In this document: piece by piece, positions 16,246 through 23,122 of the stretch | How the letters are laid out: each line of letters starts with the position of its first letter | Numbering within the stretch: the first letter of the stretch is position 1 | From: Enterobacter sp. kpr-6 | GTDB lineage: Bacteria; Pseudomonadota; Gammaproteobacteria; Enterobacterales; Enterobacteriaceae | Assembly: GCF_900116015.1 (NCBI RefSeq) | Contig: NZ_FOYH01000002.1 | Coordinates: forward strand, 1-64,000 | Length of the DNA: 64,000 nucleotides | Direction: 5' to 3' | Notes under the pieces: generated by a model | The model's database searches: none | Told to the model about the DNA's origin: nothing | Seen by the model: only the letters and a program-made list of their open reading frames with translations | Translations under genes and position numbers: made by a program

Positions 16246-17784
16246 TTACACGCTCAAAAAGTTGTAAATAAAATCGTTAACGTCGCCCTGATCTTCAACC
16301 TCGTCGCTGGTCTGCGCGCCGATGGACATTGCCAGTGCGACCATGCCATCGATACGCCCGCTCGATTTGCCCTTCACAAACTTGCGGTTTCCTGCGGGGT
16401 CGGTGATGACCGTGGCATTCTTGGCGCACATTTCGAGGATGGGATGGTTGCCGTGCTTCAGCTGCGCGCCGAGCAGCTTTGCTTCAAGCTCACGCAGCGC
16501 AGGTGACATGGACACAAACCCCTGGCCGAACTCCACAAACCGCTCAAGCTCGGCTTCAGTAAAACCGGCATCAATCAGGTGCGGACGAAGAAAGCGCATG
16601 TTGTAACGGTCAAACGCCAGCGCCCTGACATTGCAGATGTCAAAAACGTGACGCAGCTCGCGGGCGATGAAGGCGTATTCAATGGCCTTGCCTGGCGTCG
16701 TGTTAAGAAATCCCTGCTTCGCCCAGATGTCATAGGGCACGCGATCGTTACGCGCTTTATCTGCCAGCCCCTCTTCGGGCAGCCAGAACTTGCAGTGCAC
16801 ATCACCCTGCATGGTATTGAGCACCAGCGCGGTCAGGTCCGACACGCTGGAAAGGTCGAGACCACCCCAGACGGTTTTACCGGTTAAATCGTCCGGTTCC
16901 TCCTTGTTCATATGCCATACGGTCTGGCTGACAAAGGGGCTTTTCGCCTCCACCCTCCGGTTGAGGACAAGGTTTTCAAACTCAGCCTGCCGGGAAGGAA
17001 GGCGTTTAGCGCTGGCGGCCATATCCAGCACTTCTTTCTGGTTCATGAAAACATCAAAGGCCGGATTCGCGGCTCTGATAGCCTCCACGGAAAACGGGTC
17101 GATATCTTCCGGCGCGGTCTGGAGCCTGACCACTGTGCGCGGGTCAGCGCCGGTCAGCCCGTCATCAATCAGCAGGCTGAGCAGGTCGCTGGCGTCGGGT
17201 GCCTGGGTGCTGATGATCACGGAAATCGGGTTATCCTGTGCAGCGGTCGCCGTTTCGAGCGCTTCATAAAGCGGATCGCGCGGCCCGCGCACCTGCCCTA
17301 ACTCATCGTGCGCCACAAAACGCGGCGAGAAACCGTAAGCTGTTGTGGCCTCGGCGCTCAGCGCGCGGTAATACGAACCCAGCTCAGGGCAGTGGATCTC
17401 TTTGGCCGAATCCTTGATCGCGACGTACTGCATCAGTCCCGGGTTCATCCGGCACATTTTTGACGCGAGATTAAAGAGGATTGCAGCCTGATCGCGTGAG
17501 CGCGCGGCAGAGTAAAGCTGGGAGTTCGGTGCCGCTTCCGGCCCGACCAGGTAAAGCAGCATCAGCATGGCGGTTTCCACCGTCTTGGCGTTCTTGCGCC
17601 CCCTGCTGATGATCGCGCGGCGGGTGCCGTGCACGTTATCAAAAATCGCCCTGAAGTCATCCTTCATGAAGTCGGCCATTTTCAGCCGCTGCCCGACAAA
17701 TTTGCCTTCAGGGATCAGGATGTTCTGTTCACACCACCGGATATTTCTCTCAGCCCGTGTGAGGGTCTTCTTAGCCATCGGCAC
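16246..17784 (-). CDS. Terminase large subunit
   Basis: About 512 residues from a GTG at 17784, or 510 from the ATG at 17778. The ATPase has an Arg-rich Walker A variant SRGRKNAKT (60-68) and Walker B FVAHDE (156-161). The C-terminal nuclease starts at WGGLDLSSVSDLTALVL, where the Asp is a metal ligand of the RNase-H-like fold. This is the HK97/Terminase_1 group. The enzyme cuts concatemeric DNA and drives it through the portal. It follows the P27-type small subunit after 5 bases. Confidence 0.93.
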   Translation of the reverse strand: MPMAKKTLTRAERNIRWCEQNILIPEGKFVGQRLKMADFMKDDFRAIFDNVHGTRRAIISRGRKNAKTVETAMLMLLYLVGPEAAPNSQLYSAARSRDQAAILFNLASKMCRMNPGLMQYVAIKDSAKEIHCPELGSYYRALSAEATTAYGFSPRFVAHDELGQVRGPRDPLYEALETATAAQDNPISVIISTQAPDASDLLSLLIDDGLTGADPRTVVRLQTAPEDIDPFSVEAIRAANPAFDVFMNQKEVLDMAASAKRLPSRQAEFENLVLNRRVEAKSPFVSQTVWHMNKEEPDDLTGKTVWGGLDLSSVSDLTALVLNTMQGDVHCKFWLPEEGLADKARNDRVPYDIWAKQGFLNTTPGKAIEYAFIARELRHVFDICNVRALAFDRYNMRFLRPHLIDAGFTEAELERFVEFGQGFVSMSPALRELEAKLLGAQLKHGNHPILEMCAKNATVITDPAGNRKFVKGKSSGRIDGMVALAMSIGAQTSDEVEDQGDVNDFIYNFLSV

Positions 17785-17789
17785 CAGCC

Positions 17790-18224
17790 TTAATCAATTT
17801 CCCAGGGCTTCTTCTCTCGCGGCAGATTGTTATGCGCCCGCCCCACGGTTTTGGGATCGGAAGTTGCCTGGCGCGTGATCCGCAGACGGGTTGCCAGTGA
17901 AGATGCGGAACGGACTTCCCGCTCCCGCATGGTCAGCAGCCGGTCGTACCGCTTCAGGCCATCCTCGCGGGACAGCCATTCCAGCTCGAACGCTTCAAGC
18001 TGCGTGGTAATGAGCCGGGCCTGCACGACGTGGCGGCAGTACATCTCCATCATGTCGCGGTGTGTTTCGGTGAACGAGCTGGCCGGGTTGTCATTAACCA
18101 GACGGATCCAGACAGTGATCTCCGGATCGCTCAGGTGCAGCGACGGCTGTAATCTGCTTTCAGCCAGTGCCGGCAGCGAGACGGCAGACGTCGCAGCCAG
18201 AGACTTTCTGCCTCGCTGTGCCAT
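17790..18224 (-). CDS. Terminase small subunit, P27 family
   Basis: A 144-residue DNA-binding protein starting MAQRGRKSLAATSAVSLPA, with AAGG-like AAGGAA six bases before the ATG; a GTG one codon upstream is the alternative. The N-terminal GRKS and the helical core around HRDMMEMYCRHVVQARLIT match P27-type small subunits, which recognise the packaging site and load the large subunit. It is intact, unlike the second, broken small-subunit-like gene at 19724-20083. Confidence 0.85.
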   Translation of the reverse strand: MAQRGRKSLAATSAVSLPALAESRLQPSLHLSDPEITVWIRLVNDNPASSFTETHRDMMEMYCRHVVQARLITTQLEAFELEWLSREDGLKRYDRLLTMREREVRSASSLATRLRITRQATSDPKTVGRAHNNLPREKKPWEID

Positions 18225-18345
18225 CACTTTTTCCTTTTTTTCTGGACGTTTTTAAAAAAAAGACTGAGGGCGCGGTCTTTAAGATTTTGCCGTCAGAGTT
18301 TTACCCCTCCCCCCACCCTTCCAGGCTGACAAGTGAGAACTGCTC

Positions 18346-18555
18346 TCACTTCTCGATGATGCGCAGGTTTTGCTGGTCAGGACTGGCTGGCACCAGTCGC
18401 TCTCCGATGCTGAGAGGGACAGTAAGAGTGATCACTGGTAGCGTCTCACCCAGTTCATGGTGAAGGCTGACCGCTGTGACTGAGCTGTAGCTGACGCCAT
18501 CGATGCTCAGTTCAACCAGCTTGCCTTCACGGTATTCAATCTTGAGATCCTGCAT
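18346..18555 (-). CDS. Small phage protein, function unknown
   Basis: A 69-residue beta-rich protein (MQDLKIEYREGKLVELSIDG) between HNH nuclease and the terminase genes, with a plausible AGGAG site before the ATG. No domain is recognised. Its location beside the presumed packaging-start region suggests a late gene, but it could also be an accessory gene. Confidence 0.55.
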   Translation of the reverse strand: MQDLKIEYREGKLVELSIDGVSYSSVTAVSLHHELGETLPVITLTVPLSIGERLVPASPDQQNLRIIEK

Positions 18556-18567
18556 TGCATGCTCCTT

Positions 18568-18858
18568 TTACCAGATAACCCGGCCTTCACTGTCGAACTC
18601 TGTCACCGTTCCGCCCTTCTCCATGCGCTGCTTCACTGAGTCGTGACAGCGTTTGCAAAGTGACTGAAGGTTTTCCGGGTCGTGAAAGAGTGTTTCATCA
18701 CCCTTATGCGGTGTGACGTGGTCAACGATGGAGGCTGACACCACCTGATTACGCTTGAGATGAAACTCGCACAGTGGCTGCTTCTGAAGCTGATGATAGC
18801 GCAGGCGGTACCAGCACTTGGTGTTGTAGAGGTTATGCCAGGGTGAACTGGAAGCCAT
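18568..18858 (-). CDS. HNH endonuclease
   Basis: I take the ATG at 18858 because GGAG lies 5 bases before it; a GTG two codons upstream is possible. The 96-residue protein has the HNH core: DHVTPHKGDETLFHDPENLQ followed by SLCKRCHDSVK, with His of DH, Asn of PENL and His of CHD, plus zinc Cys residues in the CxxC. HNH proteins next to terminases are needed with TerL for cos cleavage in HK97-type phages. It precedes the small subunit gene as in those phages. Confidence 0.9.
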   Translation of the reverse strand: MASSSPWHNLYNTKCWYRLRYHQLQKQPLCEFHLKRNQVVSASIVDHVTPHKGDETLFHDPENLQSLCKRCHDSVKQRMEKGGTVTEFDSEGRVIW

Positions 18859-18870
18859 ATTCACTCCAAT

Positions 18871-18898
18871 AAAAAAGCCACCAGCGGATGTTGGTGGC
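18871..18898 (-). terminator. Terminator after the first paralogous membrane-protein gene
   Basis: On the minus strand GCCACCA and TGGTGGC (18898-18892 with 18883-18877) form a 7-bp stem followed by six T. It separates the gene at 18955-19515 from the packaging genes. Confidence 0.8.
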
Positions 18899-18954
18899 TT
18901 TATGTAATTATTCGGTTTTGAAAGAACTAATCTTAATTGTACTGACTTAAACTT

Positions 18955-19515
18955 TTATTTTGATTCAAATACGAATCTGGTTGCGGTTAGTTTATTAAGG
19001 GATTGTAGTAAGGGCGACTTGCTCCCCTCGCCATTAATATACTTTTCGAAATCATCCTCAATAATCAACCAAACTCTAGCCATATCGGTTCCATCAAACA
19101 GGTGCTCAGTTGCTAACCATGCTGAAATACAGTTTTCAAATGCAGCTAGTAGATCATCAAACCGCTGGACGTTTTGCTCTCCTGACTCAATCTGCTGGGT
19201 TATGAAGTCCACATCTTTGAATAGCCATTTTGCTATGATCTGCTCACGCTCTACTTCTAATTCAACAGGATCGAGGCTGGAGGGCATAGAGAGTAAAGCT
19301 GATTTAAAGTGCTTAAGAGAAGCTCTGAAATCTAACTTAACTTTTGTTTTTTCTTGTTCTCTCCATGTTGAAAGCGCCCGACAAGCGAAAAAAAGAGTGA
19401 AAATCGTTGCCCCTGCACTTACCCAAGCTGCAATCATGGCCCAGAAAGCCCACTCAGCAGATTCGCGAGTTGCTGTGAGTGTTTCGTAAGAAATATATTC
19501 AGGATTCATGCTCAC
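18955..19515 (-). CDS. Membrane-anchored protein, paralogue A of a pair
   Basis: A 186-residue protein. It starts MSMNPEYISYETLTATRESA, has one long hydrophobic segment at about residues 22-47 (AEWAFWAMIAAWVSAGATIF and onward), then a basic stretch with WREQEKTKVK and a soluble helical domain of about 120 residues ending TRFVFESK. The gene at 21150-21671 has the same layout and shares ISxETLxATRxSAxW, ALxTWxxQEKTK and the final (R/K)F(V/I)F motif, so the two are diverged copies. It is AT-rich and ends in its own terminator, features of a moron. No known family is recognised. A membrane-tethered exclusion or defence role is possible but unproven. Confidence 0.65.
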   Translation of the reverse strand: MSMNPEYISYETLTATRESAEWAFWAMIAAWVSAGATIFTLFFACRALSTWREQEKTKVKLDFRASLKHFKSALLSMPSSLDPVELEVEREQIIAKWLFKDVDFITQQIESGEQNVQRFDDLLAAFENCISAWLATEHLFDGTDMARVWLIIEDDFEKYINGEGSKSPLLQSLNKLTATRFVFESK

Positions 19516-19599
19516 CTCACTATGTTTGAGGTGATTGTATATAAAAGTATTATCTCAGGCACTCAGTGAATACCTGCTGTAATGCCTTAGCAGTCGTCA

Positions 19600-19713
19600 T
19601 CACTTCGGCCAGTAGATAAAGAACATAAAGCCGATGAATGCGAACAGCAGCCCAGCAGCTCCCGCAATAGCGATAAGAGACCAAACAAGAATGGTCCCGA
19701 TTGTAGCAATCAT
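19600..19713 (-). CDS. Small single-span membrane peptide (37 aa)
   Basis: The product starts MIATIGTILVWSLIAIAGAA and ends FMFFIYWPK: one membrane helix covers nearly the whole peptide. The ATG lies inside a perfect 16-base palindrome (19713-19728) and overlaps by ATGA the stop of a 28-codon frame beginning at ATGGCCCCCGGTATG, hinting at translational coupling. There is no good Shine-Dalgarno site of its own. Similar tiny hydrophobic genes are frequent near lysis and terminase genes of lambdoid prophages. Function unknown. Confidence 0.45.
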   Translation of the reverse strand: MIATIGTILVWSLIAIAGAAGLLFAFIGFMFFIYWPK

Positions 19714-19723
19714 CTAATGATCA

Positions 19724-20083
19724 TTAGAGTTGAAGGACCAGCTTCGCGACGCTTAATAGCGTGGCTAACCGCGTTGTGCGCCATACCGGGGGCCATTCTT
19801 CTACTGGCTTAAGCTCACTAGTGCTTTTGAGGATGTCCATCATATCCATCTGCTCAATCTCAACGAGCCGGTTTAGGACGTATGTCCCATTTATGCCTAC
19901 CAGATCATTGCGATAAGATTTCAGTTCAGCAATTCTGTACTGGATGTCAAGTTTTAAGAGGTTTTCTGACGCGGTACGGTTAGCTGTCTTTTTGCTTTAC
20001 CCCGCCCGAATAGCCGCTAGCGTGGCGTTTAAATCGATGAGGTACTCGCGACAGAACATTTCTTGTTTGTCGGTGAGTGCCAT
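19724..20083 (-). pseudogene. Broken terminase small subunit (Terminase_2/XtmA-like)
   Basis: The frame from the ATG at 20083 reads MALTDKQEMFCREYLIDLNA and reaches LAAIRAG, then a TAA, then SKKTANRTASENLLK. Terminase_2-type small subunits have AGYSKKTA here, so a Tyr codon has become a stop at codon 29. The rest stays open and recognisable through MDMMDILKSTSELKPVEEW, then loses similarity and stops at 19724, so the C-terminus is also gone. It is a relic of a packaging gene from a different phage lineage, since this prophage already has an intact P27-type small subunit. Confidence 0.75.
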
Positions 20084-20107
20084 ATTTAATACTCATAAGG
20101 TAACGAT

Positions 20108-20305
20108 ATGTCAGAAAAATTTAAGTCTGGAGAGAAGGTTGTACTTAAATCAGGCGGACCTGTTATGACCGTGCACGCTTTTGTGACTAACGAAGCCCCT
20201 ATTGGGTTTAAGAATAGTTATCGGTGCCAGTGGTTTGCTGGTAAAAAGCTTGAGAGTGGTCTTTTTGCGGAAGAGTCTTTGGAGATTTACACCCCAAAGT
20301 CTTAA
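20108..20305 (+). CDS. YodC family protein (DUF2158)
   Basis: A 65-residue protein starting MSEKFKSGEKVVLKSGGPVM, with GxVVxLKSGGPxMTV and CQWFAGKKLESGLF, the conserved pattern of YodC/DUF2158 proteins, which are small beta-barrel proteins of unknown role common in prophages. AAGGTAAC precedes the ATG. It is on the plus strand, divergent from the broken terminase gene and followed by the 20323 gene, forming a two-gene moron operon. Confidence 0.75.
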   Translation: MSEKFKSGEKVVLKSGGPVMTVHAFVTNEAPIGFKNSYRCQWFAGKKLESGLFAEESLEIYTPKS

Positions 20306-20322
20306 ACCCAAACTCAGCTAAG

Positions 20323-20589
20323 TTGTCTGTTGAAGATGTTTCAATATGGATGTTGAATAACCTAAAAAAAGATAGCTGCCTTTATCAGCAAGATGTTGTC
20401 GATTACCTCGTTAGGGAAGATAACGAGCATCACCTAAAAGAAAATGCTGATGGAAACCAAGCCCTATCTACGAAGCTCATAAACAAGTTTAGAGTCGATA
20501 GTGGGCCAAGCGTCGTTTGGGTTAAGCCTGACAAGTATTGGCGTTATCGCGTCCCTGAAGATGAAGTAGGTCGAGAGGCTCGCGGTTGA
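20323..20589 (+). CDS. Small phage protein (DUF6953-like)
   Basis: An 88-residue protein from a TTG at 20323 (an ATG nine codons in, at 20350, is the alternative; neither has a clear Shine-Dalgarno site). Features: VEDVSIWMLNNLKKDSCLYQ, then VWVKPDKYWRYRVPED, resembling DUF6953-type proteins that look like small winged-helix domains. It follows the YodC-like gene by 17 bases and probably shares its transcript, ending at the hairpin at 20595-20614. Function unknown. Confidence 0.6.
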   Translation: MSVEDVSIWMLNNLKKDSCLYQQDVVDYLVREDNEHHLKENADGNQALSTKLINKFRVDSGPSVVWVKPDKYWRYRVPEDEVGREARG

Positions 20590-20594
20590 TATAT

Positions 20595-20614
20595 AGGGCG
20601 ATCAATCGCCCTTT
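20595..20614 (+). terminator. Hairpin terminator between convergent genes
   Basis: GGGCGAT-CA-ATCGCCC (20596-20611) followed by TTT on the plus strand, just after the two-gene plus-strand operon and overlapping the stop of the convergent minus-strand gene. Confidence 0.6.
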
Positions 20615-20805
20615 ACTTCATCACTACTTGTCGCAGGAGTAAACTCCACGCGCTTCACATCGGCAGGAGCAAAGTACAGCCACTGACCAGTCTCGGTCGC
20701 CAGCGGCACAAAGCCGTTAACCAACTCAGGCTGGCTACGAGTCATCTTGCCTCTGAAGGTTTCGCCGGTTTGAGTGGTTAGTGTGATTTGGTAAGTGTCG
20801 GACAT
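20602..20805 (-). CDS. Small phage protein, function unknown
   Basis: The ATG at 20805 is preceded by AAAGAGG; this gives 67 residues (MSDTYQITLTTQTGETFRGK), a small beta-rich domain with WLYFAPADVKRVEF. A longer in-frame start at 20853 lacks a ribosome site. It resembles small proteins seen in accessory regions of enterobacterial prophages. No function is recognised. It is convergent with the YodC-like operon. Confidence 0.6.
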   Translation of the reverse strand: MSDTYQITLTTQTGETFRGKMTRSQPELVNGFVPLATETGQWLYFAPADVKRVEFTPATSSDEVKGD

Positions 20806-20859
20806 TAAGAACCTCTTTATCCGCATGTCATTGATAAAATAATAAACCCTCACTAAAGG

Positions 20860-20952
20860 GTGGTCTGATGTCCAGCGAAATTTAATACGCTGGCTGTATA
20901 ATTAGAGACCACTATAGAAGCAGGAATTCGCCTGCCTCGTTTCTATAGGAGG
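20860..20952 (+). promoter_or_regulatory. Promoter and structured leader of the 43-aa peptide gene
   Basis: Three nested dyads precede the small gene at 20957. GTGGTCT (20860-20866) pairs with AGACCAC (20906-20912); inside it CCAGCG (20872-20877) pairs with CGCTGG (20888-20893). A perfect TATAAT lies at 20897-20902 without a good -35. Downstream CTATAGAAGCAGG (20912-20924) pairs with CCTGC (20931-20935) and TTCTATAG (20941-20948). The last stem touches the GGAGG ribosome site (20948-20952). The first two look like an operator or RNA stem, the last like a leader hairpin controlling translation. Confidence 0.5.
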
Positions 20953-20956
20953 TAAC

Positions 20957-21088
20957 ATGTTTACAGAATTATATTTTTCTTTTGCAATTGCCATCGCACC
21001 ATCAATTAACCAGATCGTTTCAACTGTTTGTCTGGCAATCACGCTGGCGCTTTTACAGCACTACGGCATTATCAAGCGCCCCGGTTGA
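20957..21088 (+). CDS. Small hydrophobic peptide (43 aa) with strong ribosome site
   Basis: The ATG at 20957 follows AGGAGG by 4 bases. The product starts MFTELYFSFAIAIAPSINQI and ends ALLQHYGIIKRPG: one central membrane helix and a short basic tail. The structured leader, strong ribosome site and hydrophobic product resemble the layout of type I toxin genes or of small membrane regulators, but I do not recognise the sequence and see no clear antisense gene. It lies on the plus strand between two minus-strand morons. Confidence 0.5.
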   Translation: MFTELYFSFAIAIAPSINQIVSTVCLAITLALLQHYGIIKRPG

Positions 21089-21105
21089 GAAGCTTTGTAA
21101 TGGCA

Positions 21106-21129
21106 ATAAAAAACCGCCCGTAGGCGGTT
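21106..21129 (-). terminator. Terminator after the second paralogous membrane-protein gene
   Basis: On the minus strand AACCGCC-TACG-GGCGGTT (21129-21112) is followed by TTTT. It gives the gene at 21150-21671 its own transcript end. Confidence 0.8.
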
Positions 21130-21149
21130 ATTCTGTTAACGGTAGTGCT

Positions 21150-21671
21150 TCAATCGAAGATAAATTTTACAGAATGCATTTCTGCTAATTTCTCCAAAAT
21201 TTTCAACTTAGTAGCCTTACCTTCAAGGAATTCTAAATAACTTTCCGATAATTCATTCCACAACTTTGTTAGATTTGTATTTTTTAGCTGTCCTTCACAC
21301 ATAACCCACGCTGAAAGTGCTTCATGCCAGCATTTTTTGAGTTCAATCATGGCAACTATCGCATCTTCATCACCATCGAAACGGAAGGCTTTTTGCGTGA
21401 GTGCGATATTTACTCTCTGTGCGGTTAATGAATTCCACGTGTCAGGCATCATATGAACGGCGTAATCCAAAGCAAGTAAAGACCTCTTGAGTTCACTTCT
21501 AATCTTAGTCTTTTCTTGTTGTTTCCACGTATTGAGAGCTGCCCCTGCAACGATGAGTGTCATAACTGATCCGAAAGCGGCTACACCGGTAGCTATTGCC
21601 CCCCACATGACCCAGTATGCAGAGTCTCGTGTGGCGAGCAATGTCTCGAATGATATTAGATCAGTATCCAT
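21150..21671 (-). CDS. Membrane-anchored protein, paralogue B of a pair
   Basis: A 173-residue protein with the layout of the gene at 18955-19515: N-terminal MDTDLISFETLLATRDSAYW, one hydrophobic stretch at about residues 20-46 (VMWGAIATGVAAFGSVMTLI), a basic juxtamembrane stretch (WKQQEKTKIRSELKRSL), and a helical soluble domain ending VKFIFD. The motifs SFETLLATRDSA and TWKQQEKTK match those of the paralogue nearly residue for residue, while the soluble domains are strongly diverged. It is AT-rich and carries its own terminator. Two copies flanking a small-peptide cluster suggest an accessory function kept in variant forms. No family is recognised. Confidence 0.65.
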   Translation of the reverse strand: MDTDLISFETLLATRDSAYWVMWGAIATGVAAFGSVMTLIVAGAALNTWKQQEKTKIRSELKRSLLALDYAVHMMPDTWNSLTAQRVNIALTQKAFRFDGDEDAIVAMIELKKCWHEALSAWVMCEGQLKNTNLTKLWNELSESYLEFLEGKATKLKILEKLAEMHSVKFIFD

Positions 21672-21818
21672 TTTACCCCCTTTGTTTTGGGAGTGACTTT
21701 ACATGAGTCCAAGCGCTGGGTCACTATAGCCATTATCAAGCCCACCCTGAGATGAGCTTTGGAATGGAAAGCCGTTGTGAAAGTAGCTCTCTTGGCGACG
21801 AGCTCAATTATGAGCCGG

Positions 21819-22346
21819 TCACCCGGCCTTCGCTTCCATCAGTGTGACCATGTCAGGATCCATCTGGCTGACGATCCGCTCACGAGCGCAGTTGAGCAGT
21901 TTCTTGCGGCCGCCTACACCCCATTTATTCATTGCCCGGGCACAGGCGCTGACCTCTTTGGTCTCATTGGCGATCAGCAGGTCAAGCCGATTGAGGCGAG
22001 ACATATTGGTGATGCCGCTGAGTACCGCTTCCCGGAAGGTGTTGTATACCCGGATTTCAAATTTCGGACTCAGCCAGGCCGCATATCTAATCGCGAGCAA
22101 CTCCAGCCCCCAAACGCCTGATTCCGTACCACCCTTAACCACCCGGGTCGAAGCTATTTTTGTAGCTTCGGTCAATTCATCGGCAAAGCGTCTTATCTGT
22201 GCGCTTTTTATGAAGTTACTTGGGCGCTGTGATTCGGTGGCCTCTCCATTGGAGACTGCTGCTGCATGCAGGTCGTTGAGATTATATCGCCCTTCGTCAT
22301 CGACTCGAACAGATACGCCGTTCACTGCAACTGTTGGGTATGTCAT
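21819..22346 (-). CDS. KilA-N domain protein
   Basis: The ATG at 22346 has GAGG eight bases upstream, giving 175 residues (MTYPTVAVNGVSVRVDDEGR). The KilA-N domain covers about residues 1-110: LNDLHAA, SNFIKSAQIRRFADEL, and VWGLELLAIRYAAWLSPKFE are its conserved parts. The C-terminus (GGRKKLLNCARERIVSQMDP) is helical. KilA-N proteins bind DNA and act as phage antirepressors or accessory regulators. A longer frame to 22442 exists but lacks a ribosome site. The lysis-region location argues for a late or accessory role. Confidence 0.8.
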   Translation of the reverse strand: MTYPTVAVNGVSVRVDDEGRYNLNDLHAAAVSNGEATESQRPSNFIKSAQIRRFADELTEATKIASTRVVKGGTESGVWGLELLAIRYAAWLSPKFEIRVYNTFREAVLSGITNMSRLNRLDLLIANETKEVSACARAMNKWGVGGRKKLLNCARERIVSQMDPDMVTLMEAKAG

Positions 22347-22660
22347 AGCGTTTGCCTCGCTTGTGAAATGAACCTTTGCCGAAATGAAACGCCAGCCCAC
22401 CGAAGGCTCGCCAGCACTAAACTGACGTCTCCAAAGGCTCATTTCACAGGTTAGGGTTCGGTGTGTTTGTGGTCATGCTCTACCGATTCGGTCGGCAGTT
22501 CTTCGTGCGGGTTGTCACCACAAAATAAAAAAGCCCCGCAGATGCGAGGCCTGATTAAATCATTTAAATTCATATAGATATACTCATGCAATGAATAGCT
22601 ATAGGTTGAAATAAATAGCTATAAATAGGCATGAACAACGAAAATATTTTTCACTTTTGC
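22347..22660. other. Gap between lysis genes and KilA-N gene
   Basis: No convincing gene lies here. It contains the Rz-side terminator (22529-22552) and an AT-rich stretch (22554-22640) with repeated AATAGCTATA. A 40-codon minus frame (22451-22573) crosses the terminator and has no ribosome site. Confidence 0.5.
22529..22552 (-). terminator. Terminator after Rz/Rz1
   Basis: On the minus strand GCCTCGC-ATCT-GCGGGGC (22552-22535; one G-T pair) is followed by six T. It lies about 110 bases beyond the Rz stop and closes the lysis transcript unless antiterminated. Confidence 0.8.
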
Positions 22661-23122
22661 TTATCTTAGGCACTGCATGTTGATGTACTCCTGAAGTGCT
22701 CTCAGGGCTGACTGGTCTTGCTTGATTGCGGATCGGATACCGAGAACGTTTCGTCCAGCAACGTCAGAGAGTTCGACGGTGGCATCATGGCCCACGCCGG
22801 AGGTGCTGGCGGCTTCGGTTGAGCCTGGCACTGGACATCGGCCTTTGACGAGCACCCGACCACCATTATCAAGCTTGCGCTGCAGAGCATCATTTTCAGC
22901 TTTTGCATCGGATAATTCCTTCGTATATTTGGCATCCAGCGCAGCGACATCACGCTGGCGCGTCTGCATGTCGTTGATAGTGTCGTTCGCAAGATTGAGG
23001 TTGTGCTCTGCGGTATCGGCGCGATGCTGTTCATCAGCAGCTTTCCCGTGGTACCAGAATGCCATTGCGCCTAGGGCGGCCATCACGACCAGCAGCAGAA
23101 CCGGCTTCCAGTCAAATTTCAT
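22661..23122 (-). CDS. Spanin inner-membrane subunit Rz
   Basis: A 153-residue type II membrane protein: N-terminal anchor at residues 8-24 (VLLLVVMAALGAMAFWY), then a long periplasmic coiled coil (AEHNLNLANDTINDMQTRQR through DALQRKLDNG) and a Cys-containing C-terminus. It pairs with the embedded Rz1 lipoprotein to fuse inner and outer membranes in the last step of lysis. Its start overlaps the endolysin end by 11 bases. Confidence 0.9.
   Translation of the reverse strand: MKFDWKPVLLLVVMAALGAMAFWYHGKAADEQHRADTAEHNLNLANDTINDMQTRQRDVAALDAKYTKELSDAKAENDALQRKLDNGGRVLVKGRCPVPGSTEAASTSGVGHDATVELSDVAGRNVLGIRSAIKQDQSALRALQEYINMQCLR
22702..22908 (-). CDS. Spanin outer-membrane lipoprotein Rz1, embedded in Rz
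   Basis: Read in another frame wholly within Rz, from the Met at 22908: 68 residues beginning MQKLKMMLCSASLIMVVGCS. The lipobox VVGC places the lipid-modified Cys near residue 19, and a Pro-rich stretch (QPKPPAPPAWA) follows. Both traits are diagnostic of Rz1. The mature lipoprotein sits in the outer membrane and binds the Rz C-terminus. Confidence 0.88.
   Translation of the reverse strand: MQKLKMMLCSASLIMVVGCSSKADVQCQAQPKPPAPPAWAMMPPSNSLTLLDETFSVSDPQSSKTSQP

Noticed and set aside
22451-22573. A 40-codon minus frame (starts MNLNDLIRPRICGAFLFCGD) crossing the terminator after Rz
   Set aside because: No ribosome site and the codons coincide with terminator stem and T run. The C-terminal part looks protein-like but support is too weak.
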